In this document: positions 29,701 through 37,988 of the stretch, one piece after another
How the letters are laid out: each line of letters opens with the position of its first letter
Position numbering within the stretch: the first letter of the stretch is position 1
The notes under the pieces: generated by a model
The model's database searches: none
What the model saw: only the letters and a program-made list of their open reading frames with translations
What the model was told of the DNA's origin: nothing
Translations under genes and position numbers: made by a program
Assembly: GCA_017524165.1 (NCBI GenBank)
Contig: JAFWUH010000002.1
Coordinates: 22,935 to 86,934, forward strand
DNA from: Clostridia bacterium
Lineage (GTDB): Bacteria > Bacillota > Clostridia > Oscillospirales > Acutalibacteraceae
Direction of reading: 5' to 3'
Length of the DNA: 64,000 bases

Positions 29701-31793
29701 ATGTAAACCGTAACGAAACGGAGATTTCTCGCGTTAATTCACAGGATGGTTTCGGACTTTCTCTCGGCGAATCCGAGGTTTTAGGCGTCTATTTGAATGG
29801 CGTTGATATTACCGGCGATGTTCCGACCGGAACACAAACCGGATTTATGGTTCGTGATGTTGCCGATGAAGAAAACAATGTTTATTCTTTCGGTACTTCG
29901 TCCAAAGACGGTAAAAACTTCAACGGATGTCAGGATCAAATCGGCTTGGAATTGGATGCCAACTATGCCGAGGAGATAAACGCCATTCATGTTACCGGTA
30001 CGATTCGTGATATCACCGGCAACCATAACGGTCGTGCGGTTGAGTTGTCCTATGCCGTTCCGTTGAAAGCAACCGGTTGGAGCTTTGAAACCGATCTTCA
30101 AAACAAATATACCGTCAACAATGCTGTTTACAAGCATTTGGGTTGGATTAACTCCAATATGTCCAATGTTGACTGGGATTCTGAAGCACATTCTTATTAT
30201 CCGGCAGCGGCGTTAACCTGCGGTTCGTATGGTATCGGTATCGCTTCCGATATGGACTTCCCGCTTTATTGGGAATTAGAGTATAATGCGACGACCAACC
30301 AGTTAGTAATCACCTATCAGTTGGGTATTACCAACGAGGCACCGGATGCCGCGAGATTTGGTTTCACCCTCTATAAGTTGGATGATCCGACTTGGGGCTT
30401 CCGCAGCGCGATGTCCAAATACACAAAGGTTCATCCGGAATATTATACTGCTCGTGCGACTGATCATGGCGCGTGGGTTGCTTGGCAGAACCTTTCCAAT
30501 GTGCCGGATGTTGAAGATTTCAACATTAAGTTTAAAGAAACTGATTCGACTACTGTTTCGCAGTTTGACGCTGATCACAATGTCGGCAACTATAAGTACA
30601 TTGAATTCGGCGACTGGTGGCTTTCCAATATCGCCAGTCAAACTTCGGAAGCTGTCATGAATAAAGTCGAGGCTTTGGCAAACGGTACCGAAGTGGATGC
30701 AAACAACAGCCTTGCAGCCAAAGAAGCGCAGGCGACCGAATTCTGCAGAGCGTTGAACTATGACGGTACGATGGTCTGCAACTATGTTGACCGTGCATGG
30801 GCACCGAACGGCGCGCAGATTCATATCAATTGCAACCCGTTCTTACCGGGCAGATATAACTTCTTCAATCTTTGGTACAACAAAGAACTTACCGATACGC
30901 TCTTTACAACAGAACATATGACCGGCGCGACTACCTTTAGCGGCATTTATTTGGATGAAAGCAGCGGTTGGTGGGTTGGGAACTCCAACTTCAACAAAGC
31001 GCAGTACAAGTATACTACTGTTCCGTTGACCTATTCTCAGAACTACAATGCACCGATGCTTCACCGTGCAAGTAATATTTGGGAAGCCATAAAAGCAATG
31101 GGTGACGATTTGCATGCACGCAATAAATTGGTCTTTGCCAATAAGTGCCCGGATCGAAACGCCTTCTTTACACCGTTGGCGGATATTCTCGGTAACGAGC
31201 AAACCGTTCAGGATTCCAACGGAAATTATGCACCGTTGAGCACTGTCATGATGTCTGATTGGCGCGCGCTGTCCTACAATAAGCCTTTCTGCCTGTTGCT
31301 TTCCAATAACTGGGATAAGTTTGATTCTGCAACCTTGGAAAGATTCTTCAGCCGTTGCATGACCTATGCAATCATTCCGAGTCCGCACGATTGCTACAAC
31401 GGTAATCAGCAACCGGATTCCTCGCTCGGTCAGTACTTTACAAGTCCGAACAATTACTATGGCCGTGACCGTGCTGTTTGGAAACAGTATATGCCGGTAA
31501 TGAAGACCATTTCCGAAGCCGGGTGGGAAGCCGTAACGGGCGCCACCTCCAACAACAGTAATGTTTTGGTAGAACGCTATGGTACTAAGGCGGAAGACGG
31601 CGCAACCTATATTGTTGTCTACAACAACAGCAACAGTACGCAGTCCGCTACCTTGACCTTCGGCAGTTCCGTATTAGACGGTGTTTCTCATGCAACAGAA
31701 ATGCTTTACAATAATGCACAAACCATTAACGGCAACACGATTACCCTCAACAATATGACTGCGGATCATTCCTATGTCATCAAGTTGTATTAA
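26790..31793 (+). CDS. Giant secreted dockerin-containing putative glycoside hydrolase
   Basis: The 1667-residue product starts with a signal peptide (cleavage likely after VSGA, about residue 26). Two copies of a beta module of about 230 residues follow (about 41-267 and 272-504), then a further beta-rich region. A dockerin-like segment from about residue 731 has one good calcium loop (DVNQDGKINIVD) and a degenerate second half. Next come a galactose-binding-like domain (about 795-950), a super-sandwich-like region, and the same putative TIM-barrel core as the preceding protein, with SGIYLDESSGWW (Asp1389-Glu1390). It ends with a short beta domain and no membrane anchor. An AGGAGG site precedes the ATG. 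Export and a role in polymer breakdown are well supported by layout; the substrate is not known. Confidence 0.75.
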   Translation: MKHLRKIGAGLIACMLILQTIFVSGAATTANSSAIDAASLPIRYQLYDYFADVESARISGGEITSASPWRVEVQPAGGVWESVGTTFSRDADWTYLFGGVKNWGSYPGVSFYYPSNISGRYMINLITPTYSANSTEYTNNMAYSFTAPSNGSYNFGKCDQNKTVAFDTTNYFGQYSKDELLDFGVRITKNNQIIWNGASGAEKRDGYAVFGNKNAQRDKIEVPEISGIVMNEGDILRVEFTVFTPCDSNPWAQRVTGTPEMELSSLSTTPTNFPVFYDVYDFFDDVESCRLSNSEVFSTSPWSVQTKVLGGSWVSAGSSFARDNGYTYVYNGEHAWGNYPGYCYYAPETMPSNGRYHLARITPTNSAWGGDDDGWSINAAYTFTVPYDGVYTLGRSDQDLAIAWDEVNYFSQYDTSTQLDFGVRITKNDQVLWNGDSSAEKRDGFAVFGTKNAQNLKVAVPSLENLNLKFGDVIRVEFTNFTPVQDVWTQRINGLVSMTYNGPVGSQEAEPVSWMNTEIFDDPSLSLPLSATQSFSNNDFEAANKSISLTVLEAEANSPVEVWLGGYVLRIAGGASYLYRSYNGQEDFRYFILPSPQNGKYDITMSQQGLCTLIAGTEELSDHVVGTRVIVSVNGTSFTEDFSLSTMSDGLVVYNPGSKTVRVTGGAVSFQENAPCSIDRVTNVVYAAPGLSNSRIRFYMSDNKNISMPAANATGGAIVKGDSAESYTLAIGGDVNQDGKINIVDLIRSKKGLANIVQLSDAQKYAATFGHGYEINAEALTAFRRNIIITENLPESPRPSYKLYSGASDADLSANLLTDLSVSGGSVGKGYDHDGEINNKIYTLSSDGTSSGSISQSISNPTKGVYIMSAYSRCSNFFRNDGIEFYSYSLWATVYYNDGRSEAYYVSFSDGDHDWEYRETSFVVREGCSSISFCVFLRDPVRATANFDTISLVRGAGTTVTVQDMPVLDNHVNRNETEISRVNSQDGFGLSLGESEVLGVYLNGVDITGDVPTGTQTGFMVRDVADEENNVYSFGTSSKDGKNFNGCQDQIGLELDANYAEEINAIHVTGTIRDITGNHNGRAVELSYAVPLKATGWSFETDLQNKYTVNNAVYKHLGWINSNMSNVDWDSEAHSYYPAAALTCGSYGIGIASDMDFPLYWELEYNATTNQLVITYQLGITNEAPDAARFGFTLYKLDDPTWGFRSAMSKYTKVHPEYYTARATDHGAWVAWQNLSNVPDVEDFNIKFKETDSTTVSQFDADHNVGNYKYIEFGDWWLSNIASQTSEAVMNKVEALANGTEVDANNSLAAKEAQATEFCRALNYDGTMVCNYVDRAWAPNGAQIHINCNPFLPGRYNFFNLWYNKELTDTLFTTEHMTGATTFSGIYLDESSGWWVGNSNFNKAQYKYTTVPLTYSQNYNAPMLHRASNIWEAIKAMGDDLHARNKLVFANKCPDRNAFFTPLADILGNEQTVQDSNGNYAPLSTVMMSDWRALSYNKPFCLLLSNNWDKFDSATLERFFSRCMTYAIIPSPHDCYNGNQQPDSSLGQYFTSPNNYYGRDRAVWKQYMPVMKTISEAGWEAVTGATSNNSNVLVERYGTKAEDGATYIVVYNNSNSTQSATLTFGSSVLDGVSHATEMLYNNAQTINGNTITLNNMTADHSYVIKLY
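26907..28302 (+). repeat. Two tandem copies of the YD-FxD beta module
   Basis: Two coding repeats of about 230 codons share landmarks in order: YD.F.DV near the start, SPW.V, WG.YPG..FY, PT, a tryptophan- or tyrosine-rich AY.FT.P..G.Y, YF.QY, LDFGVRITKN, DG.AVFG.KNA, a GD..RVEFT.FTP strand, and a closing W.QR. The copies differ at the DNA level, so duplication is old. The same module occurs three times in the protein encoded from 31979. Confidence 0.8.
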
Positions 31794-31892
31794 TCCAACT
31801 CTTCGCATAAAAGAGGAAAAACCGCAACAAATCAACCTTTGAAGGGGAAGTTGTTGCAGATGTTTTCGGCTTGTGATACGATGTAACTGTCA

Positions 31893-31927
31893 GGCGGAAC
31901 GGGTTCGGGAAACCGATCCGTTCCGCC
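31893..31927 (+). other. Long intercistronic hairpin without U-tract
   Basis: GGCGGAACGG and CCGTTCCGCC pair perfectly, and the stem extends inward through TTCGG/CCGA. No T-run follows, so it is not a standard terminator. Lying 66 bases after one stop codon and 52 before the next start, it may stabilise or process the polycistronic mRNA. Confidence 0.65.
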
Positions 31928-31978
31928 GAAGGTGGATTATCTGCCGATACAGCATAATTCCAAAAAAGGAGAAAACAT

Positions 31979-34900
31979 ATGACTGCTTCAAAAAGATGGT
32001 TGGTTATCCTTTTGGTCTTTTCCATTATTTGCAGTGTGTTGACAGTCGGTACGGCGGTAAACGCGTTGTTACCCACCGAAGATCAATTACCGGTTGTTTA
32101 CGATTTATTTGATTATTATGGGGATATTGATGCTTCCTATCAATCGTTATCTACCCTTAAATCCACCTCTCCGTGGTCGGTTCAAATGCAAATTGACGGT
32201 CAATGGACATCAGCCGATACGATTTCAGTTACCTCTGCCGGAAAGGCAAAGGGCTATTACAGCGCAAGAAACTGGGAAGAATCTCCCGGATTTTCTTACA
32301 ATATCAATGACGGAGAATACTGCTCTGTCTTATTTCCTTGCAACAAAGCAAACGAAGCTACCACTTCGTGGAAAATCAATTCCGCTTACGCTTTTACGGC
32401 GCCGGTTGCCGGCACCTATACTTTTTCTAAATCCGCAAGCGAGCAGAAGGTTACGGAGGCTTTGACGGATTATTTCGGTCAACATACCGATGTGGAAAAC
32501 AGAATGGATTTCGGTGTTCGTATTACCGTAAATAATGAAACGATTTGGCCGAAATCTGATAATGATAATTATTATGAAGGATACGTCAGATTCGGAGCCA
32601 ACTCGCTTGAAGAATCTGTTTTAATACCCACCATTAAAAATATTCATCTTTTACAGGGCGATGCGTTGCGCGTTGAGGTGACCTGTTTCGGGAAATGGAA
32701 TAAATCCAAGAAGAAATTTACCGGTGCAACAGCCGGTGCAGATCAGGCAGTAACCGGTTGCGTTGCGATGAAATTGACCGAAATGGATCCGGCTCAACAA
32801 GAGGAACAGCAACCCCCTGATGAACCGGTGGCTACTGCCGATCATTACGAATTGTACGATTATTTCAATGATGTTGTAAAAACCTATCAAAATGAAGGCA
32901 GCACAAATGATCCGATTGCGATCAATTCCAAATCCAACTGGTCGGTTCAGTGCTATTTTGACGATCAGTGGAACGAACCGGATACGGTTCAAAAAGACGG
33001 TTCTTATTACTATGTCGGTAATTCCAACCGTGCGGAATGGGGTAACTTCTATCCCGGCTATGCGTTCTATTATAATCCCAATGTTGTGCGAAATCAGTTG
33101 GCGATTATTTCACCGACCAATGCGGCTATTGATCAAAGCTATGACGCCAACTCAGCTTATGTATTTAAGGCAACACTGCCCGGCACCTATACTTTCCACT
33201 ATTCTAACGCCGATAAAGCGGTTTCGTTTGCCGATACACAGTATTTCTCCCCGTATGAGCTTTCTTATACCGGCATAACCTTCGGCGTTCGTATTACCTT
33301 GAACGATGAGGTGATTTGGCCGACTGTTGATAACTATAATGCAAAGGTTACCGATACCTATGCTGTGTTTGGCCGCGACATCAATGGTGTTCCGAGCGAA
33401 ATATCCATTCCGAAGCTTTCCAATTTAAAATTGTTGGTTGATGATGTATTGCGCGTTGAATTTACCAGCTTTACCGAGAAAATGGATGCGCCGTGGGAAC
33501 AACGCGTGAAGGGTTGCGTGTCGATGGAACGCAATTCGACGGATACCACCAAGGATACCGAATCACCTGTTTTTAACAACGGAAATATTATCTGTACGGA
33601 AACCGGTGAAAACCACTTGGTATTGGGATGGCCTTCCGCAAAAGATAATGTAACGAAGGGCGAAGACCTTTCCTATACGCTTTATTATGATACTGTACCT
33701 TATGAAGAAGGGGTTATCCCAACACACGGTACAGCGGTCGGCGTTGGACCGATGGGCGCCGGCATTACGAAGCTTTCCAGTGAAACAACCTATTATTTTG
33801 CCCTTATGGTAAAAGATGAATCGTACAACAAAGCCGTGATCGTCGGCGGACCATTTCAAACTCAAAAGGGTAACAGCAATGCTGTAGCAACCTATGAGGT
33901 CTACGACTATCTGGATGAGGTTGCGGATCGGTTACCGTTTGAAACGCAAAAGGTCAAAATCGGCGAGACGCTTTCTCCATGGGTGGCAGAAGTTCAGGTG
34001 AACGGCAAGTGGGAAAAAATCACTTTAGCTTCCCGATTGGGCGATTTGATTTACTGTAACTCGCCGAATCCGGAATGGGGCGGTTATTATCCTGGATTTT
34101 CTTTCTATGCACCGCGTCAAGCGGTTATCAAGCGCGCTATTTCAAGATTGAATCCGACGAAAGCCGCCGCATCGGTAAACGCTGATTTTGACTATTGTAT
34201 GGCGTATACCTTCCGCGCACCGGCAGCCGGCGTATATACCTTTGAAAAGGGAAATCCTGTTTACGCGTACAGCGACTATTTAGGCGATAATTTTGCTATT
34301 GCAGATAGCGCATCAAAGGATCTGCAGTTGGGCGTTCGCATTGTCAAGATTGACGGCGAAGGCGAAGAGATTCTTTGGCCGAAATCTTCTGACGGATTAG
34401 CCGTACAGGATGGATTTGCGACCATTACCGGTTACGGATCTGCTACCGGTAAAGTGCCGATCCCAACCATTGAAGGATTGCAGTTGCTTTCCGGTGATAT
34501 GATTCGTGTGGAAGCGCGCGCATTCAGCGCGACAGCCGATTCACCGTGGTTGCATCAGGTCTCTGCTTATGTGCGCATGGTTATGAATAAGAAGATCGAA
34601 GACAAAACGCCGCCGGAATTCGGCGCAGGTAGTTTAGCGGTTACCGCGAAAACATCTAATTCACTTTCGTTCTCCTGGCCGTTAGCGACAGATAATATGA
34701 GCCGTGATGACAGCTTGGTTTACAAGCTTTATATGGATACTAATCCGATCACCGAAGATCGTTTGGCTGAGTTGGAGGAAAACGCTCTGGTAGTTTCGGG
34801 CGGGGCACAGCGCGTGACCATGTTGGAATCGGATAGGACTTATTATGCGGCTTTGACCGTTACCGATCCTTCCGGAAACTCTTCTGTACTGTTTTGCGGT

Positions 34901-35551
34901 CCGGTATCGACCGATCGACGCAACGGTCAGTCGGGCGGCGAACAATCCGGTAATTTGCCGACAGAACCGTTTAAAGCCAACCGCGGCGATAGTGAGTGCG
35001 GTTTGATCAGCGTTGCTGACGGCGTCGTTCAGGTTGGTTGGAACGCATCCGGTGCGGTAAGCTATTATCAGGTTTATCTTTTCGCGGATCATAACGGCTC
35101 CTATTCGTTGGCACAGAATAGCAGCACCTTGGCACCAACGGTACATTCCTATGAATTCAGCGGATTGAATCAAGAGCACTATATCGTTCAAGTGGTTGGT
35201 TATAACAATCAGGGTGAACCGTTTGAAATTTTCCCGCAGCTTTCTGTTACAAATCCTTCGGGATCCGGGTTCCAGGTCTCCGGCGGCTCTTCCATGGGCA
35301 GCGTCGTTCAGACCTCTGCAGGAGGAGCATCAACCGGTAAAACTACAATGACCTACATCACGAATGAAGGTATTACCGAGGTACAAGATCTGTATGAAAC
35401 GGTAACAAAGACCAAAACGGTGACGAACGGCCCTTCGATGGCAGAACAAATCCTCTGGATTGCATTGTTGGCATTTGGCGGTTTGTTGTTTGCCGCATCG
35501 GTTGTTTTCCTTATTTTATTATTGAAAAAACCGAAAAATAAAATCGTATAA
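31979..35551 (+). CDS. Surface protein with three YD-FxD modules and FN3-like domains
   Basis: The 1190-residue product has a signal peptide (about 1-28) and two beta modules (about 37-270 and 288-520) of the type seen in the preceding protein. An FN3-like domain (about 525-632), a third module (about 636-870), two more FN3-like domains (about 875-1090), a Ser/Gly/Thr-rich stretch, one membrane helix (about 1155-1183) and a KKPKNK tail follow. There is no catalytic domain and no LPXTG motif. The most economical reading is a cell-surface glycan-binding protein that works with the neighbouring enzymes. The module itself is not one I can name. AAGGAG lies 7-8 bases before the ATG. Confidence 0.72.
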   Translation: MTASKRWLVILLVFSIICSVLTVGTAVNALLPTEDQLPVVYDLFDYYGDIDASYQSLSTLKSTSPWSVQMQIDGQWTSADTISVTSAGKAKGYYSARNWEESPGFSYNINDGEYCSVLFPCNKANEATTSWKINSAYAFTAPVAGTYTFSKSASEQKVTEALTDYFGQHTDVENRMDFGVRITVNNETIWPKSDNDNYYEGYVRFGANSLEESVLIPTIKNIHLLQGDALRVEVTCFGKWNKSKKKFTGATAGADQAVTGCVAMKLTEMDPAQQEEQQPPDEPVATADHYELYDYFNDVVKTYQNEGSTNDPIAINSKSNWSVQCYFDDQWNEPDTVQKDGSYYYVGNSNRAEWGNFYPGYAFYYNPNVVRNQLAIISPTNAAIDQSYDANSAYVFKATLPGTYTFHYSNADKAVSFADTQYFSPYELSYTGITFGVRITLNDEVIWPTVDNYNAKVTDTYAVFGRDINGVPSEISIPKLSNLKLLVDDVLRVEFTSFTEKMDAPWEQRVKGCVSMERNSTDTTKDTESPVFNNGNIICTETGENHLVLGWPSAKDNVTKGEDLSYTLYYDTVPYEEGVIPTHGTAVGVGPMGAGITKLSSETTYYFALMVKDESYNKAVIVGGPFQTQKGNSNAVATYEVYDYLDEVADRLPFETQKVKIGETLSPWVAEVQVNGKWEKITLASRLGDLIYCNSPNPEWGGYYPGFSFYAPRQAVIKRAISRLNPTKAAASVNADFDYCMAYTFRAPAAGVYTFEKGNPVYAYSDYLGDNFAIADSASKDLQLGVRIVKIDGEGEEILWPKSSDGLAVQDGFATITGYGSATGKVPIPTIEGLQLLSGDMIRVEARAFSATADSPWLHQVSAYVRMVMNKKIEDKTPPEFGAGSLAVTAKTSNSLSFSWPLATDNMSRDDSLVYKLYMDTNPITEDRLAELEENALVVSGGAQRVTMLESDRTYYAALTVTDPSGNSSVLFCGPVSTDRRNGQSGGEQSGNLPTEPFKANRGDSECGLISVADGVVQVGWNASGAVSYYQVYLFADHNGSYSLAQNSSTLAPTVHSYEFSGLNQEHYIVQVVGYNNQGEPFEIFPQLSVTNPSGSGFQVSGGSSMGSVVQTSAGGASTGKTTMTYITNEGITEVQDLYETVTKTKTVTNGPSMAEQILWIALLAFGGLLFAASVVFLILLLKKPKNKIV
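32088..34590 (+). repeat. Three further copies of the YD-FxD beta module
   Basis: Copies lie at about 32088-32790, 32840-33540 and 33884-34590. Each opens with Y(D/E)x(F/Y)DY and keeps PWxV, a Y-P-G-(F/Y)-(S/A)-F-Y segment, AY.F.AP..G.YTF, FGVRI or LGVRI, W(P) and a GD..RVE strand followed by W..QV or W.QRV. FN3-like domains separate the second from the third copy, so the module behaves as an independent unit. Confidence 0.78.
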
Positions 35552-35611
35552 ATTCTATAGTAATGTCTACGGAATAAATGCCGATTTAGCAGTTACAGAC
35601 ATTAAAAAAAC

Positions 35612-35641
35612 GGTGATGTTCCGCCTTTGCGGGACATCACC
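35612..35641 (+). other. Intercistronic hairpin before the GH89 gene
   Basis: GGTGATGT/ACATCACC plus CCGC/GCGG around a CTTT loop form a 13-bp stem with one wobble pair. The following bases (TAATTATAGG) are not a T-run. Like the hairpin at 31893 it may shape relative expression within the operon, although weak termination is possible. Confidence 0.6.
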
Positions 35642-35698
35642 TAATTATAGGATATTTTGCTGAACACCGCATGATAACGGTAAGAAAGGAATAACATA

Positions 35699-37840
35699 AT
35701 GGATAGCAAAGCAAGCAGTAAACTGTCTGCGGCACGGGCAAAAGAAAAGAATATGCCATCTTTCTTGAAAGAAGATGCTGTTCTCGGATTAATTGAACGA
35801 ATTGCCGGAAAGACCTATCGCGATATATTTACTTTGGCGTTGATCGAACCGCAAGAAACAGGAATGGACTGTTTTCGTATCAGCGATAGCGGTTCAAAGA
35901 TCCTGATTGAGGCTACCTCCGGCGTTGCCGCTTCTTCCGCATTCCGTTGGTATCTGGAAGAACGGTGCAATAGCTATGTCGGTCCCTTGACCCGCCGGTT
36001 AGCGTTTCCGGAAGTTCCGCCAAAGGTCGGAGAACCGCATGCGGACAGCAGTCAGTGCCTCTATCGCTATTTTTTAAATTACTGTACCTTTGGATATACT
36101 CTTGTTTATTGGCAATGGGATGAATGGCAAAAATTGCTTGATTGGATGATGTTAGCAGGATATAACCTGGTTTTGAATCCAATGGCCAATGAATTAGTAT
36201 GGATCAATCTGTTGCAGAAGTTGGGCTATACTGAAGAAGAGGCAAGAAGATTCCCCGCCGCACCGACATTTTATCCGTGGCAAGGTATGATGAATCTGAC
36301 CTCGTGGGGTTCGGCGGCGCCGCAGGAGTGGTATGAAGCACGATTGCAGTTGGCGCGCCAAATCAATGAACGGATGCAGGACTTTGGTTGTGCTGTGTTG
36401 TTACCCGGTTATTCCGGTATGGTGCCCAATGATTTTTCAGAACATTTTCCCGAATCCAAGCCGTTTAATCAAGGACTTTGGTGCGGAATGGCTCGTCCGT
36501 CAATCCTTCTGCCGGATGATGTTTGCTTTGATCGTGTAGCTTCGGCGTTTTACCAGACACAGCGTGAATTGTTAGGCGATACCTTTAATTACTTTTCGAC
36601 CGACCCGTTCCATGAAGGCGGGGACAGCAGTTTAGTGGATCTGCCTTCTTATGCGCAGAAATGTTTGAATCACATGAAAGCGGTTTCGGATCACCCGATT
36701 TGGTTTTTACAAGGATGGCAAAACAATCCGCTTCGTGATATGTTGCGCGCTATGCCGACTGAAAATGTTTTGGTTGGCAATCTTCGTTCTACCGATAAGG
36801 CTGACGGCGGAGATGATTTTGCCGATTATCCGTGGTTGTATTGCTGTGTAAATAACTTCGGCGGTCAACGGGTCTTGCGCGGCAATATGAATAAAATGAT
36901 GACGGAAGCCTATCAAATGTTAACGGCAGCGGATCACACCTGCGTCGGCATCGGCATTATACCGGAGGGAATTGAGGATAATGAGATTCTCTACGATGTT
37001 TTTGCCGATGTAGCGATTCGTCACGATGCGATTGATCCGGAAAGTTGGATGAGAAACCGTATTAAAATCCGTTACGGTGTTGTCACACCGGAATTGGAGC
37101 AAGCATGGGATATTATCCGCAACGAATTATTGGTTTATGATACAGAAAAGAATCCGAAAGAATCGGCACTTTGCACCCGTCCTTCTTTAACGGTGGATAA
37201 GGTTTGCGTTTATTCCGGCAACAGATTCCCCTTTGACTACAAGAAAGCCGAAGAAGCATTACGGCTGATGATGACGGCACAGGACGATCTGTTGCAAAGC
37301 GAGACCGGAACACTGGATTTAATGGATTTGGCACGGGCTGTTGTCGCCAACCGCGCATGGGTTTATCTGGTGGGTATCCAGCGCGCTTATAAATTTGGTG
37401 AAGCGGATACCTTGGAAAAAAATGCTGAAGAGTTTATGAAATGTTATGATGTTCAGGAAAAGGTTGTAGCTTGCGATAAACACATGATGCTGGGACCCTG
37501 GTTGGAGCGTGCGAAAGCAAACGGCAAAACGATGGCTGAAAAAGCATATTTCGAGTTTACAGCGCGTACATTGGTAACCTTGTGGGGTGACCGCGGCGGC
37601 GCGGAAGAATTGCGAGATTATGCTGCCAAAGAGTGGGATGGATTGCTGCATGATTTCTATCGTCCGCGCTGGGAATCCTACTTGAATATTTTGCGGCGTT
37701 CCATGTTGACGGGAGAAAAACCGATGGAATACAACCGTTACGATGCAGAGTATTTGTTTACCACCCTTTCCACTTGTTATCCAACCGAACCCTACGGCAA
37801 TGCAAAAGAAGCATTGCAGGCAGTTGTTGCACTGCTTTAA
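35699..37840 (+). CDS. GH89 alpha-N-acetylglucosaminidase (NAGLU family)
   Basis: The 713-residue product follows the NAGLU (GH89) pattern: an N-terminal alpha/beta domain, then LYRYFLNYCTFGYTLVYWQW, WMMLAGYNLVLN, and an LLPGYSGMVP segment. DPFHEGG places Glu306, and IIPEGIEDNE places Glu423, at the positions of the two catalytic glutamates of the family. GH89 enzymes remove terminal alpha-linked GlcNAc, as found in heparan sulfate fragments and in GlcNAc-alpha-1,4-Gal of some mucins. There is no signal peptide (the protein starts MDSKASSK), so it is predicted to act in the cytoplasm on imported oligosaccharides. AAAGGA precedes the ATG, and a strong terminator closes the operon after it. Confidence 0.92.
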   Translation: MDSKASSKLSAARAKEKNMPSFLKEDAVLGLIERIAGKTYRDIFTLALIEPQETGMDCFRISDSGSKILIEATSGVAASSAFRWYLEERCNSYVGPLTRRLAFPEVPPKVGEPHADSSQCLYRYFLNYCTFGYTLVYWQWDEWQKLLDWMMLAGYNLVLNPMANELVWINLLQKLGYTEEEARRFPAAPTFYPWQGMMNLTSWGSAAPQEWYEARLQLARQINERMQDFGCAVLLPGYSGMVPNDFSEHFPESKPFNQGLWCGMARPSILLPDDVCFDRVASAFYQTQRELLGDTFNYFSTDPFHEGGDSSLVDLPSYAQKCLNHMKAVSDHPIWFLQGWQNNPLRDMLRAMPTENVLVGNLRSTDKADGGDDFADYPWLYCCVNNFGGQRVLRGNMNKMMTEAYQMLTAADHTCVGIGIIPEGIEDNEILYDVFADVAIRHDAIDPESWMRNRIKIRYGVVTPELEQAWDIIRNELLVYDTEKNPKESALCTRPSLTVDKVCVYSGNRFPFDYKKAEEALRLMMTAQDDLLQSETGTLDLMDLARAVVANRAWVYLVGIQRAYKFGEADTLEKNAEEFMKCYDVQEKVVACDKHMMLGPWLERAKANGKTMAEKAYFEFTARTLVTLWGDRGGAEELRDYAAKEWDGLLHDFYRPRWESYLNILRRSMLTGEKPMEYNRYDAEYLFTTLSTCYPTEPYGNAKEALQAVVALL

Positions 37841-37851
37841 AGAAAAATGAT

Positions 37852-37892
37852 AAAAACATCCGTTTCGAGGTAATTCGGAACGGATGTTTTTG
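37852..37892 (+). terminator. Terminator of the glycan-use operon
   Basis: AAAAACATCCGTT and AACGGATGTTTTT pair around a 14-base loop, directly after the GH89 stop codon. Confidence 0.9.
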
Positions 37893-37934
37893 CAAATACA
37901 AGTCCAATTTGTCGAAGGAAAATATTTTTTTTAA

Positions 37935-37964
37935 GTTTATATCGGAATCTCCGCGGTAATAATT
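37935..37964 (+). promoter_or_regulatory. SigF-type forespore promoter of sigG
   Basis: GTTTA (37935-37939), a 15-base spacer and GGTAATAATT (37955-37964) fit the SigF consensus GYWTA-N15-GGnrAnAnTw at every fixed position. SigF-driven sigG transcription is established in Bacillus subtilis. Here it is inferred from the motif. Confidence 0.7.
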
Positions 37965-37988
37965 TTACTGAACGGAGGTGCCGAACAG

